A DNA stretch of 64,000 nt. Origin: an uncultured Sulfitobacter sp. Its GTDB lineage: Bacteria > Pseudomonadota > Alphaproteobacteria > Rhodobacterales > Rhodobacteraceae. The stretch is from positions 62,001 to 126,000 of the forward strand of contig NZ_CANMFS010000001.1 in NCBI RefSeq assembly GCF_947497275.1. The letters are read 5' to 3'. Positions 8,865-16,983 of the stretch are shown piece by piece. Numbering within the stretch: position 1 is the stretch's first letter; each line of letters starts with the position of its first letter. The translations under genes and the position numbers were made by a program. Under the pieces are notes generated by a model. It saw only the letters and a program-made list of their open reading frames with translations. It had not been told where the DNA came from and made no database searches.

Positions 8865-9075
8865 ATCTTCCCCCGGAGTTTGTAGTCAGGTCCGCCGCTC
8901 AACTAGGCAGGATTTGGCGCTGCCGTAAACCGCAAACCGCCCTTCGCGGCCCCGCCGGTTTCCGCCAGTCTACGGCTGCGCCGGTACTTCCTTGTGCTTG
9001 TCCGGAACCGTGGCCGGCGCTGCCGCGACACCAGATATTGGTTCGAAGGCTTTGCAGTCCTTCATTTTGTATACG

Positions 9076-9717
9076 ATGTTAAAAAAAAGCACTTTGGAAA
9101 GGCATGAAGATGATACAGTATCGGAGTCTCCCACTGGAAAGGAAACCTGTTTGACGCTGGCATTCCCAAATGCGCAATCCCTACCGATTGGCATCGTTGT
9201 CAGGCGCGCACCCGGTGTGACCCGATGGGCCCGGTATGCGTGGTCTGTTTCGTCGGTTTTGCCCGGTGCGCCGGCAGCGGACTGGAAAGTCATGCGCAGC
9301 GCGGGCGATGTGACGGAATACCATGCCGCGACGCTGCCTTTGACGCTGTATGTATCAGACGCCGAGGCCTATGCTCATGAACTGCAGGCGCGGGTTCCGT
9401 CCGTATATGTCGTATTGCGACAGAACGAACGGGCCGGAGAATTGCCCTGGTCCGTCGCGCTGGTGACGGCGTCGCCCTACGAAGCGCAGGATTATTGCGA
9501 TTCGGCGGAAGAGATGGTCGAGAAAATTGCGATGCCCGACGCGGTGCACCATTGGATTGCCCGCTTCGTTGATACATACCATGAAGAAGAGGCGTTCATT
9601 AAACGCCGTCGTGACACGGCGCGGGTTGACCGTGTCGACGACGGGATAGGCGACGCGCGCATTCGCCAGACCAGCGACGTCTACCGCGCGCCACGGCGCA
9701 AGGCGGTGTCTGAATGA
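9076..9717 (+). CDS. DUF3305 protein
   Basis: A DUF3305 family protein, an uncharacterised member of FDH loci. The family core is SLPIGIVVRRAPGVTRWARYAW, after which come LPGA, a long acidic-hydrophobic middle and an RRR-rich tail. The start is uncertain: ATG 9076 gives 213 residues but has no ribosome-binding site; TTG 9151 is preceded by GGAAAGG and gives 188 residues beginning at the conserved part. First gene of the plus-strand FDH operon, with its stop overlapping DUF3306 in ATGA. No signal peptide is seen, so it is probably a cytoplasmic maturation factor, which is inference. Confidence 0.78.
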   Translation: MLKKSTLERHEDDTVSESPTGKETCLTLAFPNAQSLPIGIVVRRAPGVTRWARYAWSVSSVLPGAPAADWKVMRSAGDVTEYHAATLPLTLYVSDAEAYAHELQARVPSVYVVLRQNERAGELPWSVALVTASPYEAQDYCDSAEEMVEKIAMPDAVHHWIARFVDTYHEEEAFIKRRRDTARVDRVDDGIGDARIRQTSDVYRAPRRKAVSE

Positions 9718-10319
9718 GCGATGTGTCTTATTCCTGGTCACGCCGCCGTGCCGCCGTCGCCGCCGAAGCTGTGGCACAAGAGCACGCCGAAGAAGATGCG
9801 GCGCTCATGGAGCAGCATGCGGCATACGCCGGAAAGTCCGACGCCGACATCCTCGAAGACCTTGGCCTGCCGGACCCGGACACCCTCGTTCGTGGCGATG
9901 ACTTCAAGGCGTTCCTCGCCAAGGCAGTACCGGATCATCTGCGCAAGCGGGCACTGCGTACCCTGTGGCGCAGCGATCCCGTGCTTGCCTGTGTGGACGG
10001 TTTGAACGATTACGACGATGATTATCTGACCGGCAGCTTCGGGCAGGGGCCGATCAGCACGACCTACAAGGTTGGAAAGGGGATGCTGTCGCATCTTCTT
10101 GAGATGGAACGGCAGAATGATTTGTCGCTTTCGCCGCCCGAGGACCGCGATGCACCGGACACGCAAGAGCGCGCCGACGACGCGGTCGACGACGCGGACG
10201 GCGGCGTGACGGATCCCGATATCACTGGCGCGGCGGATCCGGCGGTCTATATCCAAGAGCAGCCTGATATGCCCATGGCTCGGCGCATGTCATTTCATTT
10301 CGGAGACGACGACATATGA
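9714..10319 (+). CDS. DUF3306 protein
   Basis: A 201-residue DUF3306 protein. It starts with SYSWSRRRAAVAAEA and has the family pattern LPDPDTLVRGDDF then VPDHLRKRALRTLWRSDP and YDDDYL, which form a compact helical domain. The last ~70 residues are very acidic and low in complexity (DDAVDDADGG) and are likely disordered. Translationally coupled on both sides by ATGA overlaps with DUF3305 and the chaperone gene. DUF3305 and DUF3306 nearly always occur together beside FDH, so they probably act as a pair in its assembly; the mechanism is unknown. Confidence 0.8.
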   Translation: MSDVSYSWSRRRAAVAAEAVAQEHAEEDAALMEQHAAYAGKSDADILEDLGLPDPDTLVRGDDFKAFLAKAVPDHLRKRALRTLWRSDPVLACVDGLNDYDDDYLTGSFGQGPISTTYKVGKGMLSHLLEMERQNDLSLSPPEDRDAPDTQERADDAVDDADGGVTDPDITGAADPAVYIQEQPDMPMARRMSFHFGDDDI

Positions 10320-10924
10320 CCGTTGCGGCGCCCGCCATGAATTTTACGCAAGAGGACCGCATGCGGGCCGATCTCTACAATTATCTGGGTTTGATGTTGT
10401 CGTCCCCCCCCGATCAGGCCTTGCTTGAACAGACCGCGGCGCTGCGCGGCGATGAAACCCCGTTGGGCGAGGCTATCCAGGGCCTTGCGCGTGTTGCGAA
10501 GGTATCGAAGCCAAGCGCCGTGCGGACCGAATTCAACGCGCTTTTCATCGGTCTGGGCCGGGGCGAGTTGCTGCCTTACGCCAGCTATTACCTGACGGGT
10601 TTCCTGAACGAGAAACCACTGGCACACCTGCGTGCCACGATGGCAGGTTTCGGCATGACGCGCGCCGCCGATGTGTTCGAGCCGGAAGACAATATCGCGT
10701 CGTTGATGGAAATGATGGCGGGCATGATCGTTGGACGCTTCGGACGTGTCGCGGATGTTCAGGAGCAGCGAGAGTTCTTCAATGCGCATATCGGGACATG
10801 GGCCACCCACTATTTTACCGACCTCAAGGCCGCGAAATCCTCGGTTTTGTATGCATCCGTCGGGGCTGTCGGGATCGCTCTGATGGACATCGAGCGCGAA
10901 GCATTTCGTTTGACGGCAAACTGA
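10316..10924 (+). CDS. TorD/DmsD-family molecular chaperone
   Basis: A 202-residue cytoplasmic, all-helical chaperone that binds the TAT signal of molybdo/tungsto-enzymes and holds export until the cofactor is in. Key features are LYNYLGLMLSSPPD at the N-terminus, LFIGLGRGELLPYASYYLTG near residue 80, and EPEDNIASLMEMMAGMI near 125, the TorD signature region. The start overlaps the DUF3306 stop (ATGA). It most likely serves the FDH alpha subunit encoded downstream, whose N-terminus carries a twin-arginine motif. Confidence 0.85.
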   Translation: MTVAAPAMNFTQEDRMRADLYNYLGLMLSSPPDQALLEQTAALRGDETPLGEAIQGLARVAKVSKPSAVRTEFNALFIGLGRGELLPYASYYLTGFLNEKPLAHLRATMAGFGMTRAADVFEPEDNIASLMEMMAGMIVGRFGRVADVQEQREFFNAHIGTWATHYFTDLKAAKSSVLYASVGAVGIALMDIEREAFRLTAN

Positions 10925-10981
10925 CCGTTTCGAAAATTCACCGGCGGGGATGCCCGCCAAGCAAGGAAGGGGAGACATCCC

Positions 10982-11173
10982 ATGACTGACACACCCAAAG
11001 GCGCAAGCCGCCGCGATTTTCTGAAGCTGGCCGGCACCGCTGCACCGGCTGCTGTTGCCGTCGCCGCGGGAAGCGGTGCCACGCCGGCCGCAGCACAGCC
11101 CGCAGATCTGTCGTCCGACACGATGCAGGACACGGCCCATACGCGGGCCTATCTCGAAAGCACACGCTTCTAG
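10982..11173 (+). CDS. Small TAT-signal protein of the FDH region (TIGR02811 type)
   Basis: A 63-residue protein made of little more than a twin-arginine signal: SRRDFLKLAGTAAPAAVAV at residues 9-27, then an Ala-rich stretch ending in AAAQP and a short tail HTRAYLESTRF. GGAAGGGGAGA lies upstream of the ATG. It matches the family called formate dehydrogenase region TAT target. If cleaved, only ~25 residues would be exported, so it may work as a membrane-anchored or signal-like partner during FDH export. Function unknown; it sits between the chaperone and FDH alpha genes. Confidence 0.8.
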   Translation: MTDTPKGASRRDFLKLAGTAAPAAVAVAAGSGATPAAAQPADLSSDTMQDTAHTRAYLESTRF

Positions 11174-11231
11174 GCCTCGGGCCGCGCACGATACTAATTT
11201 ATCCGGCCAAACCGGATCAGGGAGGAAGACC

Positions 11232-14225
11232 ATGCTGAGGAAAAAGACCAACGGATATGCCCGCCGCGCAGGCCGCGCCCCGGTTGCTGTCAGCAAAGAG
11301 GCTGCCGGGATCGACCGGCGTGGTTTTCTGCGCGGATCGGGCCTTGCAATCGGGGGCCTGGCCGCGATCGCTTCTACAGGGGGCGCGGTCACGCAGGCCA
11401 CCGCACAAACCGCAGCGACCCGTGCCGTTGAGACCATCAAGTCCGTATGTACGCACTGTTCGGTCGGCTGTACCGTTGTTGCCGAAGTCGACAACGGTGT
11501 CTGGATCGGGCAGGAGCCCGGTTTCGACAGCCCGTTCAACATGGGCGGGTATTGCGCCAAGGGGGCGTCGGTCCGCGAACACGCCCACGGCGAGCGGCGT
11601 CTCAAATATCCGATGAAAAAAGTGAACGGTGAATGGGAGCGTATCAGCTGGGAAACCGCGATCAACGAGATCGGCGACGGCATGATGAAGATCCGCGACG
11701 AAAGTGGCCCGGATTCCGTCTATTGGCTGGGATCTGCCAAGCATAGCAATGAACAAGCCTATCTGTTCCGCAAGTTCGCGGCCTATTGGGGCACCAACAA
11801 CGTCGATCACCAGGCGCGTATATGTCACTCGACCACAGTGGCCGGCGTGGCGAATACATGGGGCTACGGCGCCATGACCAACAGTTACAACGACATCCAC
11901 AAATCCAAGGCGATCTTCCTGATTGGCGGCAACCCGGCCGAAGCGCACCCTGTGTCGCTGTTGCACATTCTCAAGGCCAAGGAGCAGAACAACGCGCCCC
12001 TGATCGTCTGCGACCCGCGCTTTACGCGGACGGCGGCTCATGCGGACGAATTCGTCCGTTTTCGGCCCGGATCGGATGTGGCGCTGGTCTGGGGTATCCT
12101 GTGGCACATCTTCGAGAACGGGTGGGAGGACCAGGAATTCATCCGCACGCGTGTTTGGGGCATGGAACAGATCAGGGACGAAGTGGCCAAATGGACTCCC
12201 GATGAAGTGGAGCGTGTGACCGGGGCACCGGGCAGCCAGCTTGAGCGGGTTGCGCGCACGCTGGTCAACAACCGTCCCGGCACCGTGATCTGGTGCATGG
12301 GTGGCACCCAGCACACCAACGGCAACAACAACACGCGTGCCTACTGCATCTTGCAGCTGGCGCTGGGCAATATGGGCGTCGCAGGGGGCGGCACCAACAT
12401 TTTCCGGGGGCACGACAACGTGCAGGGCGCAACCGATCTCGGCGTTCTGGCGGATACGCTGCCGGGCTACTATGGCCTGTCTGCGGGCGCGTGGGCGCAT
12501 TGGTCGCGGGTCTGGAACGAAGATATCGACTGGCTCAAGAGCCGTTTCTCGGAATCGTCCTACGGGGACACGCCGATGATGAACCTGACGGGTATTCCCG
12601 TCAGCCGCTGGATCGACGGCGTTCTGGAAGCCAAGGAAAACCTTGACCAGCCCGACAACACCCGCGCCATGGTTCTGTGGGGCCACGCGCCGAACAGCCA
12701 GACCCGACAGAAGGAAATGAAGACGGCGATGGAAAAGCTCGACATGCTGGTCGTGGTTGATCCTTATCCGACCGTCACCGCCGTTCTTCAGGACCGGACG
12801 GACGGCGTATATTTGTTGCCCGCCTGCACCCAGTTCGAGACACGCGGATCCGTGACGGCGTCCAACCGGTCGCTGCAATGGCGCGACAAGGTGGTCGAGC
12901 CTCTGTTTGAATCCAAACCGGATCATACGATCATTGCGATGTTTGCTGACAAGTTCGGCTTTCACGACAAGCTCTTTCGCAACATCGCTATCGACGACGG
13001 TGGGGAGCCAAACGTCGAAGACATCACCCGCGAATTCAACCGCGGCATGTGGACGATCGGTTATACCGGGCAAAGCCCCGAGCGCATGAAAAAGCACATG
13101 GCAAATCAGCATACCTTCGACCGTACGACCCTGCGGGCGGTCGGTGGGCCGGCCGATGGCGATACCTACGGAATGCCGTGGCCGTGTTGGGGTACGCCCG
13201 AAATGAACCACCCGGGCACCGCGAACCTGTACGACATGTCGATGCCGGTGGCCGAAGGTGGTCTGACGTTCCGCGCCCGTTTCGGGGTAGAGCGCAACGG
13301 CGATAACCTGCTGGCCGAAGGGGTATTCACACCCGGGTCGGAGATCGAAGACGGCTATCCCGAATTCACCGTGGCCATGTTGCGCACGCTGGGATGGGAA
13401 GATGACCTGACCGACGAGGAGAAACGCGCGATCAACGCGGTTGCAGGCTATCCCGAAGGCGAGCCGTTGACCGATGCCGCCGCAAGCGGAAGCGGTGAAG
13501 AAGTCGGGGAGACCTCGCAGACGGGCGAGATCGAATCCGATTTCAAGAAAGCGACCGGTGGGGTGAACTGGAAAACCGACCTTTCGGGCGGGATCCAACG
13601 TGTGGCAATCGCGCGTGGATGTGCACCCTTCGGCAATGCAAAGGCGCGGGCGGTGGTCTGGACCTTCCCCGATCCGGTGCCGATTCACCGTGAGCCGCTC
13701 TATACCAGTCGGCGCGATCTGGTAGCCGACTATCCGACCTATGAGGACAAGAAGTTCTGGCGCGTGCCGACAATGTACGCCTCGATCCAGGAAAAGGACT
13801 TTGCGACGGAGTATCCGATCATTCTGACATCGGGTCGCCTGGTCGAATACGAAGGCGGCGGGGACGAGACGCGCTCGAACCCGTGGCTTGCGGAATTGCA
13901 GCAGGACATGTTCATCGAGATCAACCGCCGTGACGCCAACAACCTTGGTGTGCGCGACGGGGCGCAGGTCTGGGTTGAAGGCCCGGAAGGGGGCAAGGTC
14001 AAGGTGATGGCGATGGTGACGGAGCGGGTGGGCGAAGGTGTCGCGTTTATGCCGTTCCACTTTGGCGGCCATCTGGAAGGCGTCGATCTGCGGGACAAGT
14101 ATCCCGAAGGTGCCGACCCTTATGTGTTGGGCGAAAGCACAAACACCGCACAGACATACGGCTATGACAGCGTGACCCAGATGCAAGAGACGAAAGCCAC
14201 TCTTTGCAAAATCTGGACGGCGTAA
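11232..14225 (+). CDS. fdhA: Formate dehydrogenase alpha subunit (Mo/W-bis-MGD, Cys type)
   Basis: Catalytic subunit, 997 residues, oxidising formate to CO2. Start at ATG 11232 after GGAGGAAG; the longer open frame upstream lies over the preceding gene. R29-R30 in DRRGFLRGSG is a TAT motif, so the enzyme faces the periplasm. C73, C76, C80 and C108 bind the N-terminal [4Fe-4S] cluster and K110 follows. C198-H199 in RICHSTTV occupies the position of the Sec-His pair in E. coli FdnG/FdhF, so this is a cysteine enzyme with no need for Sec decoding. A molydopterin dinucleotide-binding domain ends the protein (YGYDSVTQMQ). The nearby tupBCA suggests tungsten at the active site. Confidence 0.93.
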   Translation: MLRKKTNGYARRAGRAPVAVSKEAAGIDRRGFLRGSGLAIGGLAAIASTGGAVTQATAQTAATRAVETIKSVCTHCSVGCTVVAEVDNGVWIGQEPGFDSPFNMGGYCAKGASVREHAHGERRLKYPMKKVNGEWERISWETAINEIGDGMMKIRDESGPDSVYWLGSAKHSNEQAYLFRKFAAYWGTNNVDHQARICHSTTVAGVANTWGYGAMTNSYNDIHKSKAIFLIGGNPAEAHPVSLLHILKAKEQNNAPLIVCDPRFTRTAAHADEFVRFRPGSDVALVWGILWHIFENGWEDQEFIRTRVWGMEQIRDEVAKWTPDEVERVTGAPGSQLERVARTLVNNRPGTVIWCMGGTQHTNGNNNTRAYCILQLALGNMGVAGGGTNIFRGHDNVQGATDLGVLADTLPGYYGLSAGAWAHWSRVWNEDIDWLKSRFSESSYGDTPMMNLTGIPVSRWIDGVLEAKENLDQPDNTRAMVLWGHAPNSQTRQKEMKTAMEKLDMLVVVDPYPTVTAVLQDRTDGVYLLPACTQFETRGSVTASNRSLQWRDKVVEPLFESKPDHTIIAMFADKFGFHDKLFRNIAIDDGGEPNVEDITREFNRGMWTIGYTGQSPERMKKHMANQHTFDRTTLRAVGGPADGDTYGMPWPCWGTPEMNHPGTANLYDMSMPVAEGGLTFRARFGVERNGDNLLAEGVFTPGSEIEDGYPEFTVAMLRTLGWEDDLTDEEKRAINAVAGYPEGEPLTDAAASGSGEEVGETSQTGEIESDFKKATGGVNWKTDLSGGIQRVAIARGCAPFGNAKARAVVWTFPDPVPIHREPLYTSRRDLVADYPTYEDKKFWRVPTMYASIQEKDFATEYPIILTSGRLVEYEGGGDETRSNPWLAELQQDMFIEINRRDANNLGVRDGAQVWVEGPEGGKVKVMAMVTERVGEGVAFMPFHFGGHLEGVDLRDKYPEGADPYVLGESTNTAQTYGYDSVTQMQETKATLCKIWTA

Positions 14226-14237
14226 GGGAGAAGTAGA

Positions 14238-14831
14238 ATGGCAAGAGCAAAATTTCTCGTGGACGCCGAACGCTGCATTGAATGCAACGCCTGCGTCACG
14301 GCATGCAAGAACGAGCATGAGGTGCCCTGGGGCATCAACCGGCGCAAGGTCGTCACGATCAACGACGGCTCTCCTGGAGAGCGGTCGATTTCGGTAGCGT
14401 GCATGCACTGTTCCGACGCTCCGTGCATGGCGGTCTGTCCGACGGATTGTTTCTATCAGACGTCCGAAGGGATCGTACTGCACTCCAAGGACCTGTGTAT
14501 CGGGTGCGGCTATTGCTTCTACGCGTGCCCCTTCGGAGCGCCGCAATATCCGCAGGCTGGCAACTTCGGATCGCGCGGCAAGATGGACAAATGTACGTTC
14601 TGCGCCGGCGGGCCGGAAGAAAACAACTCGACAACCGAATTTCAGAAATACGGTCGCAACCGGATCGCGGAGGGCAAGTTGCCGATCTGCGCCGAGATGT
14701 GTTCCACCAAGGCTTTGCTTGCCGGTGACGGCGATGTGGTTTCGGGTATCTATCGCGAGCGTGTCGTCGCCCGCGGGTTCGGGTCCGGTGCATGGGGCTG
14801 GGGCACGGCCTACGATCAAAAAGGCGGCTGA
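14238..14831 (+). CDS. fdhB: Formate dehydrogenase beta subunit (4Fe-4S)
   Basis: Electron-transfer subunit, 197 residues, with four cysteine groups for [4Fe-4S] clusters: CIECNACVTAC (13-23), CMHCSDAPCMAVCP (near 55-68), CIGCGYCFYACP (near 88-99) and CTFC with a later C-rich EMCSTKA. It passes electrons from FDH alpha to the cytochrome b subunit. It has no signal peptide and no C-terminal membrane helix, so it is presumably exported with alpha on the alpha subunit's TAT signal. The gene starts 12 bases after fdhA. The fdhB-fdhC gap holds a strong hairpin. Confidence 0.92.
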   Translation: MARAKFLVDAERCIECNACVTACKNEHEVPWGINRRKVVTINDGSPGERSISVACMHCSDAPCMAVCPTDCFYQTSEGIVLHSKDLCIGCGYCFYACPFGAPQYPQAGNFGSRGKMDKCTFCAGGPEENNSTTEFQKYGRNRIAEGKLPICAEMCSTKALLAGDGDVVSGIYRERVVARGFGSGAWGWGTAYDQKGG

Positions 14832-14858
14832 ACGCCTCTTTGGTGTTAGTATACCGGG

Positions 14859-14887
14859 GGGCGGCCTGTGTTTGGCCGCCCTTCTTT
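14859..14887 (+). terminator. Strong hairpin with T-rich tail between fdhB and fdhC
   Basis: GGGCGGCC and GGCCGCCC form an 8-bp stem with a 7-base loop, followed by TTCTTTC. It lies inside the operon, 28 bases after the fdhB stop and 22 before the fdhC start. It resembles a leaky intrinsic terminator or an mRNA-processing hairpin that would lower cytochrome b expression relative to alpha and beta. Confidence 0.6.
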
Positions 14888-14909
14888 CATCCGACATAAG
14901 GAAGTTCCG

Positions 14910-16094
14910 ATGATGCGTCTGTTTGGTTTGATTGTCCTTCTTTGGACCCTCGCGGTCCCTGTTATCGCACAGGATGTGCCTGTTGATCCGCGCGCGTCGA
15001 CGGGCGGTGCGCAAACGCTCGAGGATATTCTGCGTCGTCAGGAAGGCATTGCGGTCGACGATCAGTTTCGCAGAGACCTGACCGGCGATCCCGAGGCAGC
15101 CGCAGCGACTGTTGATCAACTCGGCACTTTGGGCGGTGCCTCCGACCCTGATCTTTGGCGTGCCATACGGTATGGAACTGCAGACATCACGACCCAGGCC
15201 CGCGGTCCCGCGGCCAAGACCTTGATTCAGGACGGCGGCATGTGGTGGTTGCAGTTTCGGGAAGGTCCGTTGCTGAAAATTGCCATCTACCTGCTGGGTG
15301 GTACGCTGCTGCTGCTGACGCTTTTCTATTTCATCCGGGGGCGTATCCGCATCGACGGCGAGAAAACCGGCCGAACCATAACGCGTTTCAAGGCCTTCGA
15401 GCGCTTTGGGCACTGGCTGCTGGCGTCATCTTTCATACTGCTCGGAATAACCGGACTATTATCGCTCTTCGGACGCAAGGTACTCATCCCGGCCTTTGGA
15501 CATGAAGCGTTTTCTGCCCTCGCAAACCTGAGCAAATGGATCCACAACAACATTTCCTGGGCCTTCATGGTCGCGTTGATCATCATTTTCGTGGTTTGGG
15601 TCGTTCACAATCTGCCGGACAAAACCGACCTGCAGTGGCTTGCAAAGGGGGGCGGAATTTTTGGTGGGGGTCATCCCCCGGCAAAGAAATTCAACGCCGG
15701 GCAAAAGCTGATTTTCTGGGCCGTCATTGTATTGGGCACGTCCATTTCCCTGTCCGGCCTGTCGCTTCTGTTCCCGTTCGAGTTCAACCTCTTCGGGCAT
15801 ACGTTCTCAACACTCAACGGCTGGGGAGCACCGGGTTGGTTCGGCTTGGCAGATCTGCCCTATCCGCTCGCACCGCAGGAGGAAATGCAGTACGCACAGC
15901 TTTGGCACGCGATTGTCAGCATCATCCTCACGGCAATCATCTTTGCGCACATCTATCTGGGATCGGTCGGGATGGAAGGCGCATTCGACGCCATGGCCAA
16001 AGGCGAAGTAGAAGAGCAATGGGCACGCGAACACCACAGCATCTGGGCGCAACGGGTCATCGACGACGAGACGCGCAGAACAGGAGCGAATTGA
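14910..16094 (+). CDS. fdhC: Formate dehydrogenase gamma subunit (cytochrome b)
   Basis: Membrane anchor and quinone-reducing cytochrome b, 394 residues. Start at ATG 14910 or 14913, both after TAAGGAAG. Residues 1-20 look like a signal peptide (LFGLIVLLWTLAVPVIAQ), then ~100 periplasmic residues, a first membrane helix, and a C-terminal cytochrome b domain with four helices. Likely heme ligands are His in FERFGHWLL, WVVHNL and LWHAIVS/FAHIYLG. The length and the extra N-terminal part are normal for this FDH gamma type. It receives electrons from FdhB and passes them to the quinone pool. Confidence 0.9.
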   Translation: MMRLFGLIVLLWTLAVPVIAQDVPVDPRASTGGAQTLEDILRRQEGIAVDDQFRRDLTGDPEAAAATVDQLGTLGGASDPDLWRAIRYGTADITTQARGPAAKTLIQDGGMWWLQFREGPLLKIAIYLLGGTLLLLTLFYFIRGRIRIDGEKTGRTITRFKAFERFGHWLLASSFILLGITGLLSLFGRKVLIPAFGHEAFSALANLSKWIHNNISWAFMVALIIIFVVWVVHNLPDKTDLQWLAKGGGIFGGGHPPAKKFNAGQKLIFWAVIVLGTSISLSGLSLLFPFEFNLFGHTFSTLNGWGAPGWFGLADLPYPLAPQEEMQYAQLWHAIVSIILTAIIFAHIYLGSVGMEGAFDAMAKGEVEEQWAREHHSIWAQRVIDDETRRTGAN

Positions 16095-16095
16095 G

Positions 16096-16227
16096 ATGAA
16101 ACCATTCCTCATCGCTCTTGTGGCACTCGTGGCAATTTCGGTCGGAGCAAACCAGATACTGACCGAAATCGGCTTCTCAACGTCTACTGCCGGTACGTCA
16201 ACCGGGAATGTCAGGCTCACAGACTAG
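16096..16227 (+). CDS. 43-residue membrane or exported peptide after fdhC
   Basis: ATG 16096 lies one base after the fdhC stop, with GAGCGAATTGAG upstream as a possible ribosome-binding site. The peptide starts MKPFLIALVALVAISVGA, a single membrane helix or signal peptide, and ends in a Ser/Thr/Gly-rich tail (FSTSTAGTSTGNVRLTD). Tight spacing to fdhC and a proper start and stop make it a likely real gene of the operon. It could be a small subunit or assembly partner of the membrane enzyme. No function is known to me. Confidence 0.6.
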   Translation: MKPFLIALVALVAISVGANQILTEIGFSTSTAGTSTGNVRLTD

Positions 16228-16228
16228 G

Positions 16229-16260
16229 CCCCGCGCCTGACGCAGGGCGCTTGCGCGGGG
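16229..16260 (+). terminator. GC hairpin at the end of the FDH operon
   Basis: CCCCGCGC and GCGCGGGG form an 8-bp stem two bases after the 43-residue gene, with a 16-base loop that itself contains CCTG-ACG-CAGG. No T-run follows, so it is a candidate operon-end hairpin rather than a classical intrinsic terminator. Confidence 0.45.
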
Positions 16261-16487
16261 GGACCGCACAGGCGTTGTGAGGTGCCTATGACAGATCTTC
16301 AAAGCAGGATTGTGCGGGTCGGAAACGCATTTGTACCTAACCGCACGCAGATCGGTCTGCCTCGATGGCGGCGATTGAAGCACAGGCACCGCTATTTGGC
16401 ATGTCCAAAGGCAAGAACGGCGTGCGTGACGTCAGCCGCAAATGCATGATCGGCCACAGGCAGCAGCGAAAAAGCACAGGGCGCGAA

Positions 16488-16800
16488 ATGGCAATGCCGA
16501 AGCCCGGAGAGACTGTTACGAAATTGCGGCATGTTAAGGTTCTGATTAGGTATGGAATGCCCCGGATTGATGTGACCAGACAGATCGGTGTGACTGAATA
16601 GACCTGTCATCGTTGGAAGGTGGAATACGGCGGAAGGGGTATAGAGCAACTAACGAACTGAAGTGATTGCAGAAAAAGATTAAGTGCCCTCGCCGCGCCG
16701 AGCCGGGCTTAGTGTTAGACAATCTGATCTCCCCGCCGGCCGCGTAGGGAAACTTCTGAGCCGTTGCGCCGGAGTGTACTGCTGAAGACCGCTTGGTCGC
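16488..16800 (+). mobile_element. Decayed IS3-family insertion sequence (orfA and start of orfB)
   Basis: The translation, read with frame changes and stops, follows an IS3-family (IS407-like) OrfA: ETVTKLRHVKVLIRYGMPRI, QIGVTE, stop, CHRWKVEYGGRGIEQLTN, then LK-stop-LQKKIKCPRRAEPGLVLDNLI and a final GNF-stop at 16757-16759, which is how intact OrfA proteins of this group often end. The next bases read KLLSRCAG in another frame, like the start of OrfB (KLLSPARR). Everything after ~16800 is lost. The rest of the 16228-16983 gap holds the hairpin at its left end and a palindrome near its right end; I see no intact gene in it. Confidence 0.75.
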
Positions 16801-16884
16801 CGAAATCCTCAAGTTGACGAGCTTTATTGTGCACCAAAGCTGCCCTTGGCCAATTTTTCAGAACCCGGCCATACCTCGCACCAT

Positions 16885-16919
16885 CTGATATGTGATATTT
16901 TGTATCAGAATACGGATTG
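16885..16919. promoter_or_regulatory. Palindromic operator candidate upstream of the catabolic operon
   Basis: CTGATA (16885-16890) and TATCAG (16903-16908) form an inverted repeat with a 12-base spacer; GTAT-CAGA-ATAC overlaps it at 16902-16913. The nonamer TATGTGATA at 16889-16897 recurs, on the other strand, at 24497-24505 in front of the IclR gene, and ATACGG follows in both places. The shared sequence suggests the IclR-type regulator binds both sites. This is read by eye and unproven. Confidence 0.45.
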
Positions 16920-16983
16920 CGGCTTGGTTTGCTGAAAACGTAGCGGCTATAAATCGGGTGTTACGAACAGATGGGAACGCAGC

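Noticed and set aside
11232..14225. A selenocysteine (UGA) codon in FDH alpha
   Set aside because: The active-site codon at 11823-11825 is TGT (Cys) and the frame has no internal TGA.
11217..15413. A 1398-codon open frame on the minus strand across the FDH operon
   Set aside because: It is fully antisense to FDH alpha and beta, which are certain. Its translation is low in complexity (His/Arg/Gly-rich) and shows no domain. Long antisense frames are common in GC-rich coding DNA.
16228..16983. A left attachment repeat matching the 3' end of tRNA-Cys
   Set aside because: No stretch of the tRNA 3' sequence (TGGAGGCGAGTAGGAGAATC) was found by eye in the left part of the island. It may be decayed or further away.
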